Positions 31,667 through 41,224 of a stretch of 64,000 nt of DNA are shown one piece after another. A program made the translations under genes and the position numbers. How positions within the stretch are numbered: the stretch's first letter is position 1; the number at the start of each line of letters is the position of its first letter. The DNA comes from Balanoglossus misakiensis (taxonomy: Eukaryota; Hemichordata). The notes beneath the pieces were generated by a model. That model worked only from the letters and a program-made list of their open reading frames with translations. It was not told where the DNA came from and did not search any database. The stretch is from contig CM082592.2 of NCBI GenBank assembly GCA_040954595.2, positions 186,001-250,000 of the forward strand, read 5' to 3'.

Positions 31667-31795
31667 CTGGAAGCACCCTAAAAATCAAATCGTTTATCGA
31701 AAAATGCTCACTATCCAACATGATCCAACCACAATAACCCCATTGACCTACAGTCAATTGTTTTAATTAGTTATCTGTATGTGAGCTGTACACAC

Positions 31796-31964
31796 CTCTT
31801 GCCATTCCAAGGCTCCGTGCCAAACAACACTTTTCTGCTGTTGTTGTTGTTGTTGTTTTTGTTGTTGTGGATCAACTTGCTGCTGGTGAGTCAACTTGAT
31901 GCACTTGAGCTGTAGAGGGCACTGGTATGTCCAGATCCATCGGTAGTGAAGTACTGGTATTATC
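31796..31964 (-). pseudogene. MED25: MED25 exon, start of ACID domain, copy 2 (frame problem)
   Basis: Ends with KSVVWHGALEWQE before the donor gtgtgt. The 5' half reads DNTSTSLPMDLDIPVPSTAQ in another frame. It is 169 bases long, as in copy 1. The upstream exon at 37.6 kb ends in phase 0, and so does this exon, so one extra base must be explained by a frameshift around the CAA/CAG run or by an error. Confidence 0.8.
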
Positions 31965-32076
31965 CTGTAATAACACATACAAATCATGACTGTAAATAAT
32001 TCTGTATTATATTATATCATGCTACCGTCCACAATTCTGATTGGATGAGAGCTCAATCCAGCGATGTTAAAATTAA

Positions 32077-32217
32077 GCAATAAAACACCCCCAGCCATGG
32101 TATACCACGAGATTTTGACCAGTTCACAACATATACGCACGAGCGATAGCGAGTGCGTATATGGAGTTGAACTGATCAAAATCGAGTGGTATACCATGGC
32201 TGGGGGTGTTTTATTGC
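32077..32217. repeat. 141-bp palindrome, copy 2 (within a ~390-bp repeat)
   Basis: Begins gcaataaaac and ends gttttattgc, with apex cacgagcgatagcgagtg. Its right flank (to about 32,390) is repeated in reverse complement at 37,690-37,860, next to the third palindrome, so 32.0 and 37.7 kb carry the same element in opposite orientation. Confidence 0.9.
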
Positions 32218-32390
32218 TATTATATTATGCCGTTATATTGAAACTTTGCATAAAACATTTTAAAAAGGCATTTTCTTTGACTATGATATATGACTGTGGT
32301 ATATTGCTAATATATCACGGTCACGTGTCGTGTCTCGGCCAATCAAATAGCGTGATTTACACCATCAATATACTGGTATAATATAATACT

Positions 32391-32716
32391 CAATAATGCA
32401 CTGCTGAACTAGCATATGGCAGCAAAAATGTGCGGTTAAACCACAGTCGCGCGTGTTTAAATCAAATAAATAAAACAAAAATACTGTTGAATGAACAGAT
32501 GTTTCATTTTGGAACTGCTCTGTGAAAATATTTGTCACTTTGTCACGCGCGATGCCTGTCTTGTCACTTTTTGTCGTCTGCTTCATGTTTAATGCTCGAC
32601 CCCGGCCGCTCGTGTTTAAATTCATGGTCGTCATGTTAGTTCACGATCGTAATTTCAGTTTCGGTAAGAAAATGACACTGATATGCCACAAAAACAATTG
32701 TTGATATAATATAATG
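32391..32716. other. No gene seen
   Basis: Small frames on both strands without recognisable domains. No copy 1 counterpart. Confidence 0.45.
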
Positions 32717-32856
32717 GCAATAACCCCCGCCTCAGTCGGGTATACACTTGATTTGGGTACAATTTCCTCCATATAGCACTCGCCTGACGGCTCGTGCTAT
32801 ATGTCTCGAATTGTACCCAAATATCGCGTATACCCGCCTTCAGTGGGGGTTATTGC
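32717..32856. repeat. 140-bp foldback hairpin
   Basis: Begins gcaataacccccgcctcagt and ends gggggttattgc, with gggtacaatt / aattgtaccc inside and apex atagcac-tcgcctgacggctc-gtgctat. Same overall design as the 141-bp palindrome but different arm sequence. Confidence 0.9.
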
Positions 32857-33000
32857 TTAAATATCAATCACATGATCTGGCCATGTGACACAAAGCATTG
32901 TCATTTCCAGGTAATGGGAAAACAATATTGTGGTATCCCGTATAATATTTTTCCATATGTGTTTATACTTTAGAACCACCAGACAGGTAACATGTATCAG

Positions 33001-33123
33001 TCATGGTGCCTCAACAGCATCTTGGCATTCGTCTGCACAGTCGTCATTTGCACCACATTGCTGAAATTCCCCGTTAGCTGGAAATTTGAATGCCAACGGA
33101 ACTGCGTCTGATGTCATTGATAT
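33001..33123 (-). other. Possible exon of unknown origin, split by the LTR element
   Basis: The minus-strand frame reads MTSDAVPLAFKFPANGEFQQ then CGANDDCADECQDAVEAP and a stop at 33,001. Joining across the LTR element (ATAT target site) extends the frame a few residues (PVDKDFSLIS). It has four cysteines, but no family is recognised. Its relation to MED25 or the EGF gene is unclear. It may be chance. Confidence 0.3.
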
Positions 33124-33294
33124 TGTTGTGAATCTGCCCATGACGTCACTGACCCTACCCACCCCTGGGCGGAAGTAGTTCGTTCTCTTTCTGCTATGCT
33201 TCAGATTGAGCAGCATGCCTTCGACTGACCTCCCAAAAGACCTTTAGAAACCGTAGATTAGACGCACTCAGGTGAGACATCGGCGATCACAACA
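33124..33294 (+). repeat. 5' LTR (171 bp)
   Basis: Starts tgttgtgaatctgcccatga and ends gatcacaaca. Identical base for base to 37,151-37,321. Contains tgacgtca (CRE-like) at about 33,140. Confidence 0.95.
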
Positions 33295-33295
33295 T

Positions 33296-33313
33296 TGGCG
33301 CTGCGAGCCTGTG
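33296..33313 (+). promoter_or_regulatory. Putative tRNA primer-binding site
   Basis: tggcgctgcgagc begins one base after the LTR. Its reverse complement, gctcgcagcgcca, ends in CCA and resembles the 3' end of a tRNA-Ser (discriminator G). The identity of the tRNA is inferred from memory of animal tRNA-Ser ends. Confidence 0.6.
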
Positions 33314-33857
33314 TTCGAGCCTAGTGTGGGGAAACGCTTTTTTTGATACGCGGGGGAGGGAGAGTGGTGTTTCTGTGTAGTCGGAATCCAGCGATTGCGT
33401 CCGGGTGCGACGTGGGGTTTTTCTGGGCATAGGAAAAACGGGATATCGGGGATTGCCGGGGCCAGAAGACACTGGGCAAACTCTCGGGGACCGCGGGGAT
33501 TTTTAGCGAGGTTTAGGGACGGTACTGGGTAGGTACCGGGGTTTTGGAGGTAGTTTGAGTCAAATTTTCTGCGTTTTTTCCCAAAGCAGCGTGGGCGGAA
33601 ATTCGGCCGCCATCTTGGCACATAGGGCCCATTTCTATTGCTAGAGGGGTCCTCATTACGAAAAACGTGTTTGGGGTTCGGCGCATGCGCAGAGATTTTC
33701 TTTAGCAAGCATTCGAGTTTCTTTTGTGTGGGAGTGAGCTTTTGTGTGTTGGGATTATTCTTGTTAATAAAACAGTTCACTCGTGTAAATCCCACGTGTT
33801 GTGTGAGGGAGTGTGTAGTTAGTTATTAGTTTGTTTAAAGGGCCAATAGATCACATC

Positions 33858-36800
33858 ATGATGGTCTCCAGGGGTCCAGTTTATATCAACACATGTGACC
33901 TCATGACCCTTAAGACCTTGCCAGGGGTAGGTAAAAAAGTGGCAAAGGCAATCTTGAGAGCCAGAAATAGATACGGGAGGGTCTCAAAAGAAATATTAGG
34001 GGGAATCCCTCATCTCAGGCCCACACCTGAATTTCACGAAATGGTGTCCTATGAAATAAGGTGCAGTAGTAGTAGTGATGAGGACCGGCAAACACCGGCC
34101 TGCAGAAATACACGCAAAACGGGGAAATTCCAGGGGCCACCCGAAATCCCAGTTTCAGAGCGGGCTAGCAAAAGTGATCAGTCATCACTGGAGTATGGGA
34201 GGGGAAATAGTACAGGGCCCAAGACAACCCCATATCCCAGGGGAGGGGAGAAAATTGGCCAACATCGAGAATTGGATAGTTGGGGTTACCCTTCCACAGC
34301 AAGTGAGTACTGCAGGGGACCCAGAGACAGGGATAATTTTCACACAACAGAGCAAAGCCGTTACCCAGGGAACCAGGTTGGGGTGTCTCCACCGTATCCA
34401 CCAGACAACTTCCCAAGGTATTTTACCCCACCGCCACCATATCCGATGGGGTTCACACCGCTCCCAGCCAGCCCTTACGAACGCGTGGATTGGCGGTTTC
34501 CCACCGAAAACCGTGGTGGCGCCCCTCCAGTACCGGGGATCCCCTATCCCACGTACTACGGCCCACCATCTCAAACGGGAAACAGCCCTAGCCCATACGC
34601 CCCAGCCAATGCCACCTGGACTCCGATGTATGGGAATGTGCCGCAAAACCACCCTTATGGTGAATCTTCGTTCACAGGCATAAGGCACGGTGGAGGCAGG
34701 GAAGGGCCTGCCTTCGGCTCTAGGATATTTAATACGCCCAAAACTTTAGTTTACACTGGGGAGAGGAAATGGAGCGTGTTTTTTGATAAATTCACCTGTT
34801 ACGCGGATGCCCAGGGTTGGACGGAAAGCGAACGCAAATGTTGCTTGTGCTTTTGCTTAGACGGCGACGCCAGCGAATTTCACTCGACACTGCTCAGGCG
34901 CGAGCGAAATATCAGCTACCAGCGGCTGATCAGTAAGCTTGAAAAGCGTTTTGGGCGCCAAGAATTACCAGAGACCGCGCAGATTAGATTTCGGCAGTCC
35001 CATCAGAAAGAAGGGGAGTCACTCGAAAAATGGGCCGATCGAATCCTGTCCGTCGCGACAAACGCTTTCCCCGATCTGACGGAACGCGCTATGGACCGTC
35101 AGGCAATAATGAGGTTTTGTCAGGGATGCTCCGATCGCGAGGCAGGGCTTTACGTTGCTAACCAACGCGCATCCTCCATGGAAGAGGCCATAGACCAAAT
35201 ACGTTGGTTCCAATATAACAATCGCGAAATCTTCGGCCGCCGAACCTCGCGTCGGGAAGTAGAACGAGTAACATCTGAGACAGATAGCGACGACGAGTTC
35301 ATACGCGTGCGATCAGCCACTCGGGAGCGACCCCCCAGAGATCGGGATTTATCACCCACGGACAGCGGAACGGGCTCGCGGGAGAGGTTTCGAACCCTAC
35401 GTAACCCGAGTCCCAGTCCCGGGATAATTACCCTTAACGAACGAATGACTGAAATGGCCAAAAGTTTAGAGGGTTTGAGAAAGACAGTGGTTGCCCTATC
35501 CCCACGCGAGGCAGGCCGGTCTCGATCACCCTCCCCTAGGGGACGGGAATGCTTTAACTGTGGGGAATCTGGACACTTCCGTAGGGAATGCCCCAAGGGA
35601 AGGGAAAGAGTAACCTCAGATTCCGGGGAGAAACGGGTAACATTCGCTGAGCAGCGGGAAAGGGTCAGACCAGAGGGCCTAAGTTTGACCCAGGAGCCAC
35701 CAAAGGGCCCAATACTCGGAAGAGATGATCCCAAAGTGAAGGAGGGAGGAAATGGAATTGACAGGGTGACAACACGCACTGACACCAAGGGTTGTGCCAA
35801 AATCCGAGAAGAGGGGTCAGGGTGTCAGGCCACTTTAGATACCCACACTGACAATACATTGCAAGGGCACGGGTTCTATCTACACCCTAGGGATGCACGA
35901 ACCGACGAACAGTACAACTCGTCAGGGGAGTCTTTGGACGAACAGGAGTATGATTCCCCGAATTCGGACACTGATGAATCCACAGCGAATGAATTCCCCA
36001 GCGGTGATGACACCCAGCCCATAATTTTATGTCAATTAGTGTCAGGGTCTATGTACAGTGTGCCCATTGCAGTTGAAGAGATTAAAGTACAGGCAGTAGT
36101 AGACACGGCAGCAGAAGTCACCATCATTTCAGACCGTCTCTATAGCCGTCTTGGGAACCGCCCCCCAGTACTCAAAACCACCATCATGCAAACTGCAGGG
36201 CGTGAAATGGAAATGAAAGCCCATAAAGTAGGTCCTTTGCGCCTGAAGTTGGGGAAGACCAAATTCACAGAGGACGTGTATGTAGCGCCGATAGGTGATG
36301 ACATGTTGCTAGGGGCAGACTTTATGCGGACAAGGAGAGTGATTCTAGATATGCGAAGAAATCAGTTGCGGTTTGACGGTGAAAGTGTACACATGACATA
36401 TGGTCGGCAAGTGACGAAAGGGAAAGTGGCAAAGGTTACATTGCCCAGACGACTGATCCTAAGGCCAGCGCGACATCTACCAAACCCAACTCGCACTGCG
36501 TCCTCGACAGCCACCATCAGGTGCAGCAGGAGGGAGAGAAGCCGTTCCAGCAGGCGCTGGAAATCTCCGGGATCCCGCCCTCGAGTGGAGTCGGCATCGG
36601 TGGAGAGGGTAGAGAAAAGGCCGCCACAGGATGAGCAGGGGAGGCCACCCGAGAAAGCAAGCCCAGAGAGGCCACCTGACCTCTCGGGGACAGTGGAAGG
36701 GCCCCCATCTGGAAAGAAATCAGCAGTGGAAGCCCCAGCGGCACCACGACCACAGTCCCAAGCAAGCGCCGGAAGCCCAGAAGGGAGACGACCCAGTGCG

Positions 36801-36953
36801 GCGTCACCAGCCAGGGGACTATCCCAGGCTATAGATACCCACTTCCACTCGGACCGCATGAGAGCCCAGGCTCACCGAAGCGAAGGTGTCACCACTTCCT
36901 GCTTAGGGAGCCGGGGTGGAACGTGGCGGTCGGGCTTCACCCCTAAAAGATAA
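33858..36953 (+). CDS. Gag-protease polyprotein with N-terminal helix-hairpin-helix
   Basis: Open for 1,031 codons from the first ATG (33,858); an upstream in-frame TTG is not a likely start. Order: ComEA-type helix-hairpin-helix (INTCDLMTLKTLPGVGKKVA, residues ~15-55), Pro/Tyr-rich region (~80-290), Ty3/gypsy-type capsid (around residues 295-470, containing WSVFFDKFTCYADAQGW), charged linker, CCHC zinc knuckle CFNCGESGHFRRECPKG (~565), acidic linker, retroviral-type aspartic protease with VVDTAAEVTIIS (~745; DTAA instead of DTGA) and MLLGADFM (~815), then a basic, Pro-rich tail. It would form the particle and process Gag. The tail has no reverse transcriptase motifs. Confidence 0.92.
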   Translation: MMVSRGPVYINTCDLMTLKTLPGVGKKVAKAILRARNRYGRVSKEILGGIPHLRPTPEFHEMVSYEIRCSSSSDEDRQTPACRNTRKTGKFQGPPEIPVSERASKSDQSSLEYGRGNSTGPKTTPYPRGGEKIGQHRELDSWGYPSTASEYCRGPRDRDNFHTTEQSRYPGNQVGVSPPYPPDNFPRYFTPPPPYPMGFTPLPASPYERVDWRFPTENRGGAPPVPGIPYPTYYGPPSQTGNSPSPYAPANATWTPMYGNVPQNHPYGESSFTGIRHGGGREGPAFGSRIFNTPKTLVYTGERKWSVFFDKFTCYADAQGWTESERKCCLCFCLDGDASEFHSTLLRRERNISYQRLISKLEKRFGRQELPETAQIRFRQSHQKEGESLEKWADRILSVATNAFPDLTERAMDRQAIMRFCQGCSDREAGLYVANQRASSMEEAIDQIRWFQYNNREIFGRRTSRREVERVTSETDSDDEFIRVRSATRERPPRDRDLSPTDSGTGSRERFRTLRNPSPSPGIITLNERMTEMAKSLEGLRKTVVALSPREAGRSRSPSPRGRECFNCGESGHFRRECPKGRERVTSDSGEKRVTFAEQRERVRPEGLSLTQEPPKGPILGRDDPKVKEGGNGIDRVTTRTDTKGCAKIREEGSGCQATLDTHTDNTLQGHGFYLHPRDARTDEQYNSSGESLDEQEYDSPNSDTDESTANEFPSGDDTQPIILCQLVSGSMYSVPIAVEEIKVQAVVDTAAEVTIISDRLYSRLGNRPPVLKTTIMQTAGREMEMKAHKVGPLRLKLGKTKFTEDVYVAPIGDDMLLGADFMRTRRVILDMRRNQLRFDGESVHMTYGRQVTKGKVAKVTLPRRLILRPARHLPNPTRTASSTATIRCSRRERSRSSRRWKSPGSRPRVESASVERVEKRPPQDEQGRPPEKASPERPPDLSGTVEGPPSGKKSAVEAPAAPRPQSQASAGSPEGRRPSAASPARGLSQAIDTHFHSDRMRAQAHRSEGVTTSCLGSRGGTWRSGFTPKR

Positions 36954-37136
36954 AGAAACCAACAGGAGGAAGCCCTCCAACAGCTGTTGGAAGAGGCACC
37001 AGAAAAGAAACAAACAGGCCGACCAGTGGGGCATACCCAGTAAAGCCCAGCTGGACATTCTATTTTTGTTATTGTTGTGTTCAATGTTGTGTTATCCCCC
37101 GGTGTTTTGGGGGAAGAAGACGAAGCCCTTCAAAAT

Positions 37137-37150
37137 GTGGTGGGGAAGAG
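37137..37150 (+). promoter_or_regulatory. Polypurine tract
   Basis: gtggtggggaagag directly precedes the right LTR, the expected site of plus-strand priming. Confidence 0.75.
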
Positions 37151-37321
37151 TGTTGTGAATCTGCCCATGACGTCACTGACCCTACCCACCCCTGGGCGGA
37201 AGTAGTTCGTTCTCTTTCTGCTATGCTTCAGATTGAGCAGCATGCCTTCGACTGACCTCCCAAAAGACCTTTAGAAACCGTAGATTAGACGCACTCAGGT
37301 GAGACATCGGCGATCACAACA
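37151..37321 (+). repeat. 3' LTR (171 bp)
   Basis: Identical to the 5' LTR; followed by ATAT. Confidence 0.95.
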
Positions 37322-37515
37322 ATATCAAAGAAAATCTTTATCTACTGGTCATCCAATGTCCTCAGTTAAGACATCAAGCTGCCATCTTCTGATGTCATGT
37401 TAGGTAACAAATTATACAAATGCAGTTCTATTAAAATACTGAAAAGTGATAAAATGTCACTTGCCAGGCAAAAGGGATAGATGGGTATTATAACTCAGTT
37501 CATAACATAACATAC

Positions 37516-37656
37516 CAATGACTGGTTTTGTACATGTACTTGTGGCTGTGTCAGAGTTCGAACAACATTGGTGCCAGTGGTGACAGGTGGATTCTTGCTG
37601 CAGCTCACATTAGGTACTGTTGGTTGTGTTGACTGCACTCCTGTTTGCATCGATGA
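37516..37656 (-). CDS. MED25: MED25 linker exon (Thr/Gln/Val-rich)
   Basis: A 141-base phase-0 exon, acceptor atgcag and donor gtatgt, encoding SSMQTGVQSTQPTVPNVSCS, then KNPPVTTGTNVVRTL and TQPQVHVQNQSL. It lacks a folded domain, as expected of the region between the VWA/SD1 part and the ACID domain. Assigned to MED25 by position and phase between recognised exons. Absent from copy 1. Confidence 0.65.
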
Positions 37657-37689
37657 CTGCATAAGTAAACAGAGTAGTATTAAATCGTT

Positions 37690-38000
37690 ATTATAGTATA
37701 CCAGTATATTGATGGTGTAAATCACGCTATTTTATTGGTCAAGACACGACACGTGACTGTGATATATTAGTCATATACCACAGTTATTTATCATAGTCAA
37801 AGAAAATGCCTTTTTAAAATGTTTTATGCAAAGTTTCAATATTCTGGCATGATATCATAGCAATAAAACACCCCCAGCCATGGTATACCACTCGATTTTG
37901 ACCAGTTCAACTCCATATACGCACTCGCTATCACTCGTGCGTATATGTCATGAACTGGTCAAAATCTCGTGATATACCATGGCTGGGAGTGTTTTATTGC
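37690..38000. repeat. Third copy of the palindrome element, inverted
   Basis: The 141-bp palindrome (37,860-38,000) plus the reverse complement of the flank at 32,218-32,390. The palindrome apex is cactcgctatcactcgtgcg. Confidence 0.9.
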
Positions 38001-38805
38001 TTAAATAACTCCAACATTAACTTTGGATATCAGCCGTGATGTCTTATTCTACTCTGTAAAACATTAAGAATTACCGTAATCACGCCAATAATTCAACCAG
38101 AAACAAATGGCTGGAAATTCACAGTAGGCAATTACGCACTGGTCCAACACTTCGAGGTTATAGAATAATTAATTATCGAAAGAATAGTGGAAGGTCGAAC
38201 TAATGACACGGTTGAACAGATGGCACGATCAAGGTACTCAGAGTTTGGTTTTCAAACAATGGTGTTCTACATATTGTTCAACATTGTTATTGTTGAAAAA
38301 TAAATTCTAGTCTGAGTTCATTTAATATACACAATGCCCATTACTCATGTACAAGTTCTGTTGAAAAGCTAAAGACTGAACATTTCATAAAGCTATCCAG
38401 AGCTGAACAAGAAACTAGGGTTAATTCCTTCAGTGAAAAATACTGAAAAAAAACAAATGTTAATTTGCCTTTAGCAGTTAGCAGAAAATGTCACCAAAAT
38501 TTTACCATGACATAGGCGTATTATACCATTGATAGGAGAATATGAAAAGGGGAACTTGAATATTTTTTTCCTCAGGTTTTGGCAAAGTATAATCAAACCA
38601 ATCGAAATGACTGCAGTGGCAACATAACATATTTGACAGTCAAATCTGTGTTTGTTTCCACCACTATATAGTGGCCACTTTGTTTCAATTCATGTACATG
38701 TACATTGCACATTAATTGACCCGTCTATAGAAGCCACCTGTCTATAAATGCCAGTTTAGGAAAGTCCCTTGACTGGCCAGTATAGACAGGTTTGACTGTA
38801 CCTAC
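38001..38805. other. No gene seen
   Basis: AT-rich intronic sequence of the MED25 locus. No recognisable repeats or frames. Confidence 0.5.
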
Positions 38806-38986
38806 CTCTTTGTGGCTGTGAATCAGTACCTGACCATCTCTAGGGTTTGGAGTTGATAGGATTCACATCAGCAATTGGTGGAGTCTTACTGAACTGACCA
38901 GCATTTGCCATTTGCATGACACCTTCTACGGCTTTCAGTGCAGCAGCTGGTGCCTGCTGGGAAGTCATCTTTGGTGGTGAAATTGC
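38806..38986 (-). pseudogene. MED25: MED25 exon, SD1-like region, with frameshift
   Basis: Acceptor tggacag, donor gtaggt. The frame starts ISPPKMTSQQAPAAALKAVE and continues GVMQMANAGQFSKTPPIAD, which aligns with the conserved AQVAAQNAVEAAK...F-P segment after the MED25 VWA domain. It then meets TAG after NSKP; one base over, the frame reads PNPRDGQVLIHSHKE and ends in phase 0, matching the next exon. The exon length of 181 (not a multiple of 3) supports a single-base frameshift or a sequence error. Confidence 0.78.
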
Positions 38987-39417
38987 CTGTCCAAAAAGAG
39001 TAACAAACCTAGTTAGTATGGAGCATTATCAAGGCCAGTATTCAAACCACCATGTTTAATTCATGACTTCCAATTTTTAATTCGATGTTGAACTTGCAAC
39101 TCTTGAAGTCCCATTTTCAACACACACACCGACATTTGGACAGGATTGGGTTTAGGCTTTTCACATTAATCTCATTAAAATTGGAATTGATCTCTGAGTC
39201 TGTGGCATTATCCAAAAGAGTCTTTGCATTGACAGAGTGGGCTTCTAGCAACCAAAACAGAAGTTTTGAATGTGTTTTGAAAAAAATAGTCTACTTTAAA
39301 GGCAATGGTAAGACAAGGCTATGTGAAACAGTCAAAAAAAGCTTTCAATTCACAGGATGGGTAACTAGAAACAGCTAATTTAAATCTCATAAAGTAGAAG
39401 ATAGACCACAAGTGTAC

Positions 39418-39671
39418 CTGGGTGGATGAAAATTGTCTCATGGAGATACTTGAAACAGTCACATTGGGTTGTGTCCTGCTTGCTGTGACAGTGGATACTG
39501 GTTGGTTTGGAAAAGCGGTAGGCTGGGCAGAAGGCATTGATGTCCTTTGAACTTGGCCCTGCATCTGGGGCTGACTTGGTTGAGTCAGTTTCTGTTGAGA
39601 GGACGACAGTTTTTTGTGGAGACTGACTTCCAATTTGACTTGGTTGTCCAGGTGACATGTGACAGATGCTA
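39418..39671 (-). CDS. MED25: MED25 linker exon (Gln/Ser/Pro-rich)
   Basis: The donor gtacac is clear; the acceptor is less certain (cttgag, 39,672 on), chosen because it keeps phase 1 with the preceding exon and one open frame throughout. The product is rich in Gln, Ser, Pro and Thr (LTQPSQPQMQGQVQRTSMPS, ISMRQFSSTQ). Ends in phase 0, matching the exon at 38.8 kb. An alternative start in another frame (GQPSQIGSQSPQK) would need a shift at a T6 run near 39,611. Not found in copy 1. Confidence 0.6.
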
Positions 39672-40157
39672 CTCAAGGCATATACAAATACAAGATGGCG
39701 TAACTGAATCATAGTAATCTTTCTCATGGTTTTCATACACAGTAAGCTACCATGGGTATACCACACTTAACTACCAAGTCTGGATTTGTTGCAATCTGTC
39801 ATGGATATCCCATAGGGTACTTTGACAGAGTAAATCAGACTGCATGAGTATTGGGTGATAAGTAATTATAACTTGGGTAATTAAAATAACCAGTGCCTGG
39901 GAAAGTCATTAAAACCTGCAACTTGATTTGACTTGGTCAGCCTATAAGTGCTTCCCACTTGTTACAACTTAGGATACATCTGATTAAAGCCCATGAGGCT
40001 AAGTGATGTTTTTTTCAGGAGGTGCCCCTGCCTGAAATAAACATACCTTGGCAGAGCAGCTTTACATAATTCTACTATATATCACACTTCACTTGGAGGT
40101 GTAATTATGTGCGGACTTAATTTGACAATGGCTGGGAAGCAACACTGGAGACTTTAC

Positions 40158-40343
40158 CTGGAGATGATCTTCCAACAGTTGATTTGAGAGGATTTGAGGT
40201 CATACCAGAGGTAGGCCCTGTAACCATGGTAACTGTTGATGCAGGTTTCCGTGGATGTGTTGTGGTAGTGGTTGTAGTGGTTGCTATGGTTGTAGGTTTC
40301 ACTATGGCATCCTCTTTCGTATCACCACTAGACACAGATTTTT
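40158..40343 (-). CDS. MED25: MED25 linker exon (Thr-rich)
   Basis: Acceptor gtttcag and donor gtaaag; phase 1 on both sides. The product reads KSVSSGDTKEDAIVKPTTIA, TTTTTTTTHPRKPAST and so on to KSTVGRSSP. Low complexity; assigned to MED25 by its place and matching phases between 42.9 and 39.4 kb. The upstream sequence stays open but is probably intron. Confidence 0.55.
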
Positions 40344-40700
40344 CTGAAACACAATCATTACAAAAATGGAGGATTGTAGAGTTGATGTAAAATTCTGCTG
40401 TGGATTCACACAATGTCACGAAACTTGTCTTGAACCTGTACCAGTGTTTCATCCAGGATTTAACCATGGAAACTGATTGCCCACCTTCCAACAATTTTCA
40501 GGAGGATGTGTAATTCATTGGCCAGGCATTGAAATGATGGGGAATAATAGGCTTGGCTTGTGCAAGTACTGCAACAGAATACACTGCATCACTCGCGAAA
40601 TAACTTCTGTAAGCCTCAGATCGTGTGCAGAGGTCATGAAGTTCTGGCATATTTAGTATTAGCCAACCAAGAGCGAATAATAATATGTGATGTGTAATAA
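40344..40700. other. No gene seen
   Basis: Intronic; the 90-codon minus frame at 40,498-40,770 has hydrophobic residues but no recognisable domain. Confidence 0.45.
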
Positions 40701-41224
40701 ATATTAATAAAAATATTACAACCATTTTACGGAAGTACCGATTTAGGGTAATGAAAATTTTAACAACCACAAAAAAGGTGTTCTACATCACCACAATATG
40801 ATGAATTGGTTGTCAATGGCCATGTAAACAAGTTGTATATTTGTCCTTTGAACTTTAGAATCTGGATTTTATGATTTCAAATATTTGCTTAGCAACAGAT
40901 ACCCAAGCAGTCACGCAGTTACACCCATTGGAAAATGGTATCACCCACACCAAGGTGGGTGGAAGTTGGTCCTGGTGCTTTTTTTCCCATGATTCAAATT
41001 ACAGTAAACGCCATATTAGAAATTCTGCCAACTTTCCCTCGATTTTGTAAAAAAATCTGACGACTTATACATGACGAATATTTTTTTTTCTGAAAGAGTG
41101 ACCTCAAAGCTACCAAATTATGTAGAAATTACCTGGACCGGATTTCCCCTTTAAGGATAGATTGTTCAAGACAAAAGTAATGGCTTGAATAGAATATTAC
41201 ATGCACATTTCTATTAAGGACACC

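Larger units (their letters stand above)
33124..37321 (+). mobile_element. LTR retrotransposon, Ty3/gypsy-like, gag-protease only
   Basis: Two identical 171-bp LTRs, TG...CA ended, bound an internal region with one long ORF. ATAT is repeated at 33,120-33,123 and 37,322-37,325. A primer-binding site follows the left LTR and a purine tract precedes the right one. No reverse transcriptase, RNase H or integrase is encoded between the ORF end (36,953) and the right LTR, so mobility would need proteins from another element. Identical LTRs and an intact ORF indicate recent insertion. Confidence 0.93.

Noticed and set aside
33831-33857. Start of the gag ORF at 33,831
   Set aside because: That codon is TTG; the first ATG in frame is 33,858, and TTG starts are not used normally in animals.
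34165-35800. Antisense open frames overlapping the gag-protease ORF
   Set aside because: They are shadows of a GC-rich coding frame; no domain or start context supports them.
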